A DNA stretch of 64,000 nucleotides from Lasiosphaeria ovina. Lineage: Eukaryota; Ascomycota; Sordariomycetes; Sordariales; Lasiosphaeriaceae. Below are positions 47,751 through 57,544 of this stretch, in pieces (the stretch's first letter is position 1; each line of letters opens with the position of its first letter). The stretch covers positions 1,984,001-2,048,000 of the forward strand of contig JAULSN010000007.1 of NCBI GenBank assembly GCA_033439765.1, read 5' to 3'. The translations under genes were made by a program, and so were the position numbers. The notes beneath the pieces are model-generated. The model saw nothing but the letters and a program-made list of their open reading frames with translations. It did no database searches and was not told the DNA's origin.

Positions 47751-47935
47751 ATGTCGCCGGCAATCACCTAGCACATGGGAAAAGAACCTACCCCGAACCT
47801 GTCGTCGGTAACCAACCAGGACAATTAATCCGGCACCTAGGACGTTGAGAATAAACCCGCTACCAAATCTCGCCGGCAACCACCCAGGAGCACTTGGAAA
47901 AAGAATCGACCCCGAACCTTTCGTCGGCAGTCATC
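47606..47935 (+). repeat. Decaying minisatellite at the kinase 3' end
   Basis: About six imperfect units (roughly 47-72 bp) built around CGTCGGCAATC, CAGGACAATCAACC and CACCCAGGAC ... GAGAATGAACC. The first two are open; later copies carry stops. Differences between copies are mainly C-to-T or G-to-A, e.g. AATCAACC to AATTAATC, CACCCAGGAC to CACCTAGGAC, GAATGAACC to GAATAAACC. Confidence 0.8.
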
Positions 47936-48937
47936 CATGACCATTATAAGGAGGAGTAGAATGGTCATCCTGCATCCTCATGTTCACGAGACCGTCAAAC
48001 CCCGGAATGTCATCGCTACCCCCTAGTGAGCCGCTGCAGCCAGATACGTGTATTGGTTGAAATACTGTCTGTCCTGGGGACCCAAGAGCAGGCAACGTAC
48101 AGAGAGGTGTTCGGGCGGGTGGGCGAGCTTGACGAGCCATTGCCTACCCACCTACCTAGTCAATGCCGTTGATTTACCGGTTTCGAGGTCGAGACAAAGA
48201 TCGACACCGAATCACGACGCATGCACAGATGCTGGAGAGTTACTTGACGATGGTGGGGGTGCCGGATAGCATATCGATATAATATACGGTAATGCATGGA
48301 ATGGACTTGGGCGTTCGGCGTCGAGGCGGCTTTGTAGTATTAATGGATAGCGGCGATTGTTCTCGGTTCACGGGAAGTAAAACAAAGGCTAGGTTACCTA
48401 GGTACTTAGTGGAGATAATAATGGCTGTCAACTTGTTAAGAGCCTTTCCTATATGTAGGTAGGCAGGTAGAAAAGAAACCAAAGCCAAGCAAGAATCAAA
48501 CAGTTGCCAAGAATATGAGATCCCAACTTTTGGTTGTTATGTATATGTGTAAGGTAGTTGCGGTTGCGGTTATACGAAAGAGACAAGCCGATATTTAAGC
48601 AAAAAAAGAAAGAGGAAAAAATGAAAACAAATTGAAAAGAATTTTCCTCCTCGCCCGTCATAGGTACCTATCCAAATCGAAAAAAAAGGGTAGTAGTAGT
48701 AGTAGAAATCAGAAACCAAAACCAATATCAACAGGCCCGCTTGCTTGCTTGCTTGCCTTTCTTTCTTGAAAAAGAGCAACACAACACACAATGCATGCAT
48801 TAATTATTCCCGGCGGGTATCAAGCAACCTCGGCCCCACCAATACACAGCAAAGCACACCACAAGACGGCAGACCAAACAAGAGAAACAATAAGAACCGA
48901 CAAAGTAAAAAAATGAAGTTAACGACAATGAACACTC
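47936..48937. other. Intergenic region
   Basis: Between the minisatellite and the 3' end of the 2639-aa gene (-). AT-rich; contains the exact 15-mer TACCTAGGTACTTAG (48395-48409) and a short GTA trinucleotide run (48690-48705). No gene seen. Confidence 0.45.
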
Positions 48938-51900
48938 CTATTCCCACTCCTCAAGCCCGTCCCCGTAAGGGTTCCACTCCTGGCCGGGATAGCTCGTGGC
49001 CGTCATCTGCGGCAGCTCCTCCTGCTCCTTCTTCTTGGCAGCGGCGGCGGCGGCAAAGTCCATGTCAGGCTCGGTGGGGAAGACGGGGATCTTCTCCTCC
49101 TGCTCGCGGAGGAGGGCCTTGCGCTTGGCCTCTTCGACAAAGTCGACGAGCGTTGATTTCTGCGGCTGCTGCTGCTGCTGCTGCTGCTGTTGTTGTTCAG
49201 CCTCCCGAGACGACGATGATGGCATGATGATGCCGTTCTCGCCGCCGCCGCGGGCAAAAGCCGTCTCCCGGTCGTTCTCTTGCGGACCCGACGATGCCGG
49301 CGAGATGGGCGGCCGCGCGGCCGCGTCGTCGGCCGCCGAGACGATTATGTTCTCGCTCGGGTTGTGGTTGTTTGTCTCCCTGCTGGACCTGGCCCCGACC
49401 ACGTCGTGGGACAGACCGGCCGTCTTGGGCTCGGCAGTGCTGCCGGGCGGGGCTCTGCGGTCGAAACTGTTGATCTGGCTGGGGACATCGTCGCGGCGTA
49501 ACTGCTGCTGCTGCCGCTGCTGCTGCAGGGGAAGAGGAGGCTGGACCGAGTGGCGCGGGGTGGCGTCGTAGATGTTGTCCTCGTCGACGCGCTGGAGCAG
49601 TCGCTGCTCTAGGCCCGAGTTGGGAGGGGCGAGCAGCTGGGACGGCGGCTCGGGGCTTACGGCCCTTCGGTAGTCTTGAACAAGAATGCTGGGCTTGGGG
49701 CCGGCTTGCTGTTGGGCCGGGGGCTCGGGGCTGACGGTTCTCTCGGGCGTCACGTGCGGGCTTGGGGCCGTGATGGGAGACTGCCCGGTGAGGCTTGCGT
49801 GCGAGATGGGTGAGGCGACGACCTCTGAGCCCTGAGGCGGCGAGGCTCCACCGGGCTGTGTTGAGATTTGGCTGACGGCGCTCGGCTGGCGTTGAGGCAC
49901 TAGGCCTGGGCTGCTCTGTAGCTGGCCTTGTTGTCCTGGGCCTAGTCCCCGGGTCTGCGACGGGCTCGGCGGGTTTGAGATTGCCGGATTGCGTGCCGAA
50001 CCAAAATCGGCAGGTGGCTGTCCTGGATACCGGAGCTGAGGTGTTGGCGAGATATTCCTGTCCTGGCTCAACATCGTGGTGAGCCGGGCGGGTTCTGGCC
50101 GGGAGCCCGACACGCTGGACTGCGCGCTGTGACCTGGCGATCGTGACACTGAGTATGCGCCCTGGGTTGCCTGGAGGGTGAGCGCTGGGCCAGAAGATTT
50201 GGGCGGATTCTCCGAGACTCCGAAGTTGGTCGGTGCCAGAGGTAGCGCCTGCTGAGGCAGCCGATCAGCTGAAGAAGGCGCCCGGACGAAGACCTGTTCG
50301 TTTGCCGGCTGTTGCCGCGGGGGCGCTTGCGCTTGCTGGGTTGAAAAAGCCGATGTCAGAGAGGGAGGGGCAGCTTGGACTGGCGGCTGTGTCTGAGACT
50401 GTGCCTGAGCCTGCGGGGCTGGGCTGGGTGCATGTAGGCTGCCCGAGTGGGAAGTCTGTGTAGCTGAAACAGGCTCGACGGCCGGGTCAGGTCGCTGGTA
50501 CATCATTTGCTGACCAGGCATTGGACCGCCAGGACCAGCGGCACCATTCTGTGGCCACTGCGGCGGCTGCTGTCCCTGAGGACCAAACTGGCCAGCCGGG
50601 TAGCCATAGGGCATTGCGTTCTGTCCTTGACCGACATAGAAGGGAGCTGGCGCGGGTGCCACTCGTCCCTCACCATGCACATATCCATAGCCGCGGGGGA
50701 TTGGAACCTGAGCATATTGCGGCTCTGGCTCTGCAGGCGGGCGGCCTGTACGGGGGACTTGTTGCCCTTGAAATGCTTGCGGCTGTTGACCCTGCTGCAC
50801 TTGCTGTCCCTGCTGCGCTTGCTGTCCCTGCTGCACTTGCTGTCCCTGTGGTCCTTGCTGTCCCAATGGTCCCTGTTGTGCCTGTGGTCTGGGCGGTCCC
50901 TGTGCACGGAACGGCTGGCCAGGTTGTCCAAACTGGCCAGGCGGCTGCGGCTGCTGCTGCTGCTGCAGACTCTGAGGCGGCGGTTGGTTCGCGGGACCAG
51001 CCTGCTGGAAACCCGCGCCGGGACCCGGGCCCATCTGCGGTTGCAGCTGCGGCGGTTGCGGAGAGCCCTGCTGGGCAATCCGCGACGGCTGTCCTTGCAT
51101 AAACTGGCCTTGGCCCTGAGGGAACGGGGGGGCCGAGCTTGAATCGGACGGCTTGTGGCCCCTTTTGAAGGCGCTCCTGAAGCCGGACTTCTTTTCCTTC
51201 TCGGGCTTCTCGGGGGCCGAGTATCCCGGCCCCACAGGCTTAGTCCCCTTGAACAGCTTCGAAATGGTACTTTGCTCCTTCTCCTTGGGCGGTGCGCTCA
51301 TTCCCATGGGGTTCTGGCGAGGATCGCCGACGCCAAACTGCTGCTGTCCCGGGCGCGGCTGCCCGGGCGGGAAGCCCTGACCGGGCCCAGGCTGCCCGCC
51401 TTGCTGGCCACCGCCGAGACGGTTGGGGAATTGGCTCGACTGCTGGCTGGCCGGACGCTGCGAGAAGCTAGACTGCTGAGGGGTCGGGGTACGAGAAGGG
51501 GTCGGCTGAGCCGTGCCGTTTTCTGCCGAGGGCTGCTGTGGACCAGTACCAGGCTGGTCTTGGAACTGGGCGCGGTCTGGCGTGTCCTGGATGTGATGAA
51601 TGCTGGGGTGGGCGCTCTGGGCATGTGGAGTCGACGGAGTCGCCACTATGCGCCCGTGGTCCGACTCGACGCCCTGGATAGGCAGGGTAAAGAGGGTGCT
51701 GCTCTGGCCCTGAGATTCAATCGACCCTGAGCTCTGCCGCAGCTGTCCCCCTTCGGAGCTAGGAGGATGCGGTCTGAGATGATCGCCAGACGGTCTCCCA
51801 GTAGCCTGTACCGGTTTTCGCACCGGTAGCTGGCTAGAGGTTGATGAAGCGGGTGCCTGTAAGGTGGAAAAGGCCGACTGTAACCCCTGAGCAGGGCTTG

Positions 51901-54900
51901 GCTGTCGAGCGGGCGCGGGCGCGGGCATCCTGAAACCGACTGGAGAGGCATTCTGGGGGCGGTTGGGCTCGGTGGGCGACAGAGTAGCCGGCTGGGATCT
52001 TAGCGAAACAGGAGAGCCAACCTGCGGCGACTCGGTGCCGAGAGACGGCGCATCGTTTTCCTTTATCGGCTCATGCTGGGGGGCATATCGACTTTGGGGC
52101 AACTGCGGAAGAGGCGAGGTCGGCGGTGGCTGGACCGGGGCCCCGGAAACTAGCAGCGGCTGTTGCTGCTGCTGTTGCAGTTGCAGCCGCCGCTGGGTCT
52201 CATGTTGTTGCTGCTCACCTGCAAAGTGCCCGTTCACTTGCTGCTGTCCTTGGTTTTGGCCGGACTCCTGAGATGGGCGCCGCATATGCAGCATGGCCTG
52301 ACCCCCTGGTATTTGATTTTGCGCCTGTTGTTGACCTGGAGGCCCTTGTTGCATAAACTGCGGAGGCGGCATCGGCTGGCCAGGTTGTTGGAGGTACTGA
52401 CTTGGGCCGCCAAGCGGCTTTCCGTCTGGACCGAGAGGCATCTGTCCTTGGAACTGACCTTGGCCTGGAGGAAATGATGGTGACATTCCTCTCCCAAGTT
52501 GCTGGACAGGAGGTCGTCCTTGACCCATGGCTGACGGAGCCTGTGGGGGAGGGCCCTGGTTCTTTGACTTGAAAAGGCTCAAGAAACCGCCACTAGGCTT
52601 TCTGTGTTTATCATACTCGCCCAATGTGGCCTTCTGTGCAAAGGTGCTCTGCTGCGACAGGCTTCCTTGCTGCAAGAGGCTTCCTTGCTGCGAGAAGCTG
52701 GTCTGCTGGGATAGGCTGCCTGGCTGTGATGTACCATCTAGCAGCGAAAAGCTGGGATACTGGGTCACGCTGGACTGTTGGGACGAGCTGGGTTGCTGAG
52801 ACAAGCTGGGTTGCTGGTACAATCTTCCCTGTTGTGGGAAGCTGCCTGGCTGGGACGAGCTGTTCTGCTGGGGGAAGCCGGGTTGCTCAGGCGAGGCACC
52901 TTTCTGGGGGAAGCCGAACTGCTTAGGTGGACTGCTCTTCTGGCCGAAGCTGGGTTGCTGAGATAGGTTGCCTTGTTGAGGGAAGTTGCCTTGCTGAGTA
53001 GAGAGGCCCTGCTGGGGGGAGACACCCTGTTGTGGTGAGCTACCTTGCTGGGGAGAGCTGCCTTGCTGGGGAGAGCTGCCCTGCGGGGGAGAGCTGCCCT
53101 GCGGGGGAGAACCACTTCGCTGTGAGAAGCTACCCTGCTGCAGGAAGCCGGTCTGCTGGGGAATGTTGGTCTGTTGCAAGGAGCCGGGCTGTGGGGACTG
53201 GCCGCCCTGCTGCGAGAGGGTTCCCTGTTGTGCGAAGCCGGCTTGTTGCGCCTGGGGACTAAGTCTAGGAGGCCCGTACGGTCCAGGTGGCGGCGACGGT
53301 CGGGACTGTCCAGATTGGACAGGCGGTCCAGATTGCCCTAGCGGTCCAAATAATCCAGATGGGCCAGGCGCTCCAGATGGCACAGACAACCCAGATGGCC
53401 CCGACGGCTCAGACGGGCCAGAAGGACCAGACAGCCCAGTCTGTCCGGGCTGCACAGAAGGGCCAGACGTCCCAGGAGACCCGGGAGGCCCAACAGGTCC
53501 TGCAGCACCCGAAGACGCGGGCGCAGGCGCAGGCGCGGACGCGGGCGGGTTAGGCGTGGTGGACCGAGAGCCAGGGATGCTCCCGCTCCGCTCGTGACTC
53601 AGCACGGACGGAGGCGGGTTCATGAAGCCCGGCTGCTGGAGCCCCAGACTGATGGGAGGAGGAAGGGTGGGTGCCTGGCCCTGGGCCGGCGTCTTGGTCG
53701 AGTAGGCGTTTCCGAAGTTCTTGGGGACGTCCTGCTTGGCCGACCGGGGGAGCATGTCCTTGAGAGCCGAGAAGCGCTTCTTGGGCGGCCCGCCAACGCT
53801 CCCAGCCGGCAGCGGGTCGGCGGGGATGCTGCTCGACGTTGACACCCTGGGAATTTCGGCCTTGGACGATTTCAGCTGGTGGGAGCTGCCCGAGCCACCG
53901 CCGCCCAGCCCGAAGAGGCCGGTCCGCTTCTTCTCGAGGGGCGGGAACATGAACTGGGACGGGGGCGGCATCGGATCGCTCGGCGGCGGGGGCGTGCCGG
54001 GGCGGCCGTGGACGATGGTGCTCTCGTTGCTGTGGGGAGGCGCATTGCCCGAGCCTTGCATGGCGCTGCGCGAGCTGAACCACGGTGTCCGCTGCTTCTT
54101 CTGGCCCGTCGTGTCTTGGGTCATGACACTCGTCTCTGACACGGCATCGCCCGGGACGGCCTGGAACCGCGGCGGACCAGTGAGGGAATCGCTCCGTCCC
54201 TCGGACGAGCCACCACCCGTGAGCTTGTCCCGGAGGCCAGAGAAGATGCCCGAGTTGCGTCTGTTCCGCGCTTCTTCGGCACCGGGCATGGCGCTTGGCG
54301 CCGACAGGTCATTGGTCTGGGTCCGCGAGAGGGGATCCCCGGGAAGGCGTTGACCGGGGGGGCCTTGCTGCTGCTGATGGGGGAGTGGCGGGACGTCCTT
54401 TTGGAGCATCGGATGACGGCCATCTTGGGGTGTCTGGCGCGTGGGCGAGAAGCCGCCCGATATGGGAATGCCAGTCTCCTTATCAATGCTAAAGTAGGGC
54501 TGCGACGACGAATTGCTGGGCGAGGCCCGATGGCGGTTCGACGTCTGCAGCGGTTCGGACAGATGCGACTCCTGCAAGTTCCAGCCGCCCTGGGTCGGCA
54601 GCCTCTGGAGCTGGTTCGAGACCATGTGCGGAGGCATCATGACGGGTCGGCCGGTGCCCATGCCGGAGCCCATGCCCATGCCCATGAACTGTGGGCCGGG
54701 AGCCGTTTGAAGCGGCGCCCCGTTCATCGAGGGCGGGGGCGGGGGCGGACCTGTGGTTGCTCCCGCGTATCCCCGTTGTTGTTGCAGCTGTTGCTGTTGC
54801 AGCTGCAGCTGTTGCTGGTGTAGTTGCTGCTGCATGGGAGAAGCCATCTGCCCTGATGCATAACCGCCCTGCGCCTGCATGCCCGACGTCTGAAAGCCGG

Positions 54901-56031
54901 CCCCGGGACCGCGCTGTTGAAAGCCGCCCTGCTGCATCTGGACTTGTGGCTGTCCCTGCGCCTGTGTCTGTGTCGGGCGGTAGATGTTCTGGGCATACTG
55001 GCCCTGGGGCGGGGGCGAGCTGGACAGGAACTGGGGGTGGGCGCCGGCGCCGCCCATCATGTGGTTTGTCGCCATTGAGGAGAGGGAAGAATTTGCGGGC
55101 GGCGCAGCAGATCCCTGGGGCGGGCTGCGAGGATTGGCGTCGGAACTGTTGCCGTTGCCGTTGCCGTTGTTGTTGATGGAATCGGACGAAAGAAGGAATC
55201 CTTCGGGCGACAGGGGCAGCAGCGATCCAAAAGTCGATGCGCGGCGGATGGGCGGAAGCCCTATAAAGGAGGGATGGCGCTGCGGCACATTGGCATCGGG
55301 TGCAGCTCCTCCCTGGTGTTGCGCGAGGCCTTGTTGCTGCTGCTGCAGATATGATTGTTGTTGCTGGTGCTGCGCGAAATTGCGGGCTGAAAGGTTGGGG
55401 TTCTGGGCGTAAGCTGCCATGGGAGCAGCTGGGCTGGCAAGAGGTCGCGGCTGCGCCGACGCTTGCAATTCAGACGCAACGCTTTGATCGGGTGCGGCTG
55501 TTGTTGGTATTGGTGGTGCTGCTGCTGCTATTATGCCGGATTGACCAAGCTGCTGCGTCGAGGAGATTGTTATACCCCCAACGCCGCCGCCCGTGTCGTT
55601 ATTAACGTCCTCGTCGTCGTGTTCGCCGTTGTCGTCGTCTTTTCGGCGGTCTTCCCGGTCGCTGATGTGGATGCAGCCTTCGTCGTCAATGTCGTCGGGA
55701 CTGTCGCTGCCAATTGCATCCTTTGTGGGGGCCCCGTCTATTGTTGACTCTGGGCTCGGGGGTGCTGCTTCTGCTGCTTCTGCTGCTTCTGCTGCTACTG
55801 CTATTACTGTTGCGCGCGCACTGCTGTTGCCGCTTCGATGTTCGTCGACGCCGTCCTGCTGGCGACCTCCGCTGTCGCGCGCAACCGGCCTACTTCCTCG
55901 GTCTCTATCCCAGTCAAAGTCCCCCTCCTCTACCAAAGGCGAGCCCGTGAATCGATCCCACGACGGCTGCTGTTTACTGATGGGACGCGGTACGGCAAGG
56001 AAGGGGAGCTGTTGCGCGAGCTCGGGCTCGG

Positions 56032-56068
<37 letters not shown>

Positions 56069-56857
56069 CTCGGTCTTTAGTTCTGCGTCTGGCTCGTGCG
56101 GAGCTAGGGGAGGAGGCCGTTGTTTGGAGCTGCTGCCGGAGCCGGGCGACACTATAACTAGTTCGGCTCGAGGGCTGTCGTGGAGGATTCCCGTGTAATT
56201 AACAGGGCTACCACCCCTGTCTCTATCACTATCACCACCTGGCGCTGCCTCTTCACCGGCAGCCTTGGGCAGCGGTTGGGGAGGTGGTGGCCGGAGCGGA
56301 GATGGTGACGGCGACGGGTGCCCGGCGTGAGAGGGCGAGAGGCTGATGGGGGAGAGGCGCACCGGTGAGGGAAGCCGGAGAGCTGCGAGTGCAGGATTCA
56401 CGGTCCAACTTTTCTGGACACCGGAACCTTCAAATTGGGGGAGGCGACCCTGGTCGTGGTAGTCCTGGCCAAGGTCAAGCGAGCCACCCGCAGCAGAATC
56501 AGCACCGGCACCACGAGCCCCAGCCTGGTGGGCGGCCGAGTGGTCTCGCCCAGCTCGCCCAGCTGGCCCAGCCCCCGCAGCAGGCGGCAGGGGTGGTAGC
56601 GGCGTATTTGCTGCCGCCTGCTGGGCTGACGACTTGGATTTGGGGGCTTGTTGTCGATCCTGTATCACCCTCTCCGCCCTCTCTGACTTCTCGTCTCCCC
56701 GCCAGAATCCCCATGACAATCTACGCTTACTCTTTACCTTGTACGCCGCCTCTGGCAGCCCGTCCTCGCCGTGATCTCCGGGCTGGGCCGCTGCGGCACC
56801 GGGTGGGGGTAATGCCACCTCGCTGAAAGGCTTGACCTCGTTGTTCTGCAAGTTCAT
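48938..56857 (-). CDS. Giant Gln/Pro/Gly-rich disordered protein (2639+ aa), function unknown
   Basis: A single unbroken frame of 2640 codons from ATG 56857 to 48938. No enzymatic domain is recognised. Most of it is Gln-, Pro-, Ser- and Gly-rich, with long Gln runs. Distinct zones are visible: Ser-Pro/Glu-Pro-rich N-terminus (about 150-300); QQ/PQ-rich middle; a collagen-like GPxGPx stretch (about 53280-53560); a QQGSxP/SQQ repeat zone (about 52630-53240); a Gln-Gly zone (about 50770-50960). Seven short basic-Ser-hydrophobic motifs recur between these (see findings). The conserved-looking C-terminus has a Lys/Glu helix (STLVDFVEEAKRKALLREQEE) and ends near SYPGQEWNPYGDGLEEWE. An upstream exon is likely: frames reading VRLIEATQLTVK lie at about 56905-56945. 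It could be a scaffold or phase-separating protein, but that is inference only. Confidence 0.75.
52630..53240 (-). repeat. Gln-Gln-Gly/Ser coding repeat zone
   Basis: Imperfect roughly 30-bp units encoding peptides such as SSPQQGSSPQQG and SQQGSLSQQ inside the giant gene. Unit boundaries drift, but the QQxS pattern persists across about 200 codons. Confidence 0.8.
53280..53560 (-). repeat. Collagen-like Gly-Pro-Ser coding repeat
   Basis: About 9-bp periodicity encoding G-P-S/G-x-P triplets (GPSGPSEPSGPSG and similar) over some 90 residues of the giant protein. Confidence 0.8.
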
Positions 56858-57544
56858 TATCTAATTAGCGACATGCATACAGCGGACAGCAGCCTTGACC
56901 TTGACGGTGAGCTGTGTGGCCTCAATAAGACGAACGGTGGGCTCCCGGTGGATTCCGCCAGGGACCGTGCTGCCGCTTCAGCTTGACCAGATGATCGCCG
57001 AAACCAACAACAGCAGACCCAACAGGGCTGTCCATCCCCTCGGCCTTATTAGAAGCGGGGCCTGTGGAGCGCCGCCTCGAGAGCTTCAAGTTCCCGCCTT
57101 CTTTCTGTGCACGCGAACGGCCGGCCGGGAACTGCCACCTTGATCATTGATAAGAGACCTGACCACCCATCATCTCCCGAGACACACAGCTATATTCTTA
57201 AAAGGGAGAGAGAAGTCTTTGTTTGATTCATCGATTTCCGCCCCGTTCCTCACATACATTGCTCCCAAGACCCTCCCTACAATCCACCCAGTTTACAAGA
57301 ACAGGAGGGGCTTGACTCCCCTCCAAACATTAACAACATGGATGTGAAAGAAATAACCCACCAACAGCCCGCGGTCCACAGAAAACAGTGCTCATCGCAA
57401 GTTGTCCGATACAGAAGAAACAAGAAAGGAAAGGAAAGAAAAAACACAGTCGAATATTAATTAGAATTCCCAATGTGTTCCACCACGCAGTCCCGGCCCG
57501 GCCATGTCGAAAGAGCGTATCGTCATGTCAAGGTAGAAAGAAGT
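56858..57544. promoter_or_regulatory. Upstream region of the giant gene with possible extra exon
   Basis: Between two same-strand large genes. On the minus strand an ATG at 57035 opens a 37-codon frame (MDSPVGSAVVGF...VKLKRQHG), and an overlapping frame reads TVPGGIHREPTVRLIEATQLTVK (about 56969-56898) before the annotated ATG. Both look coding, so the true 5' end of the giant gene probably lies here. Confidence 0.45.

Noticed and set aside
54691..55176. Plus-strand frames of 80-200 codons opposite the giant gene
   Set aside because: Antisense shadows of Gln/Pro/Gly-rich coding sequence; Leu/Cys/Ala-rich translations without conservation.
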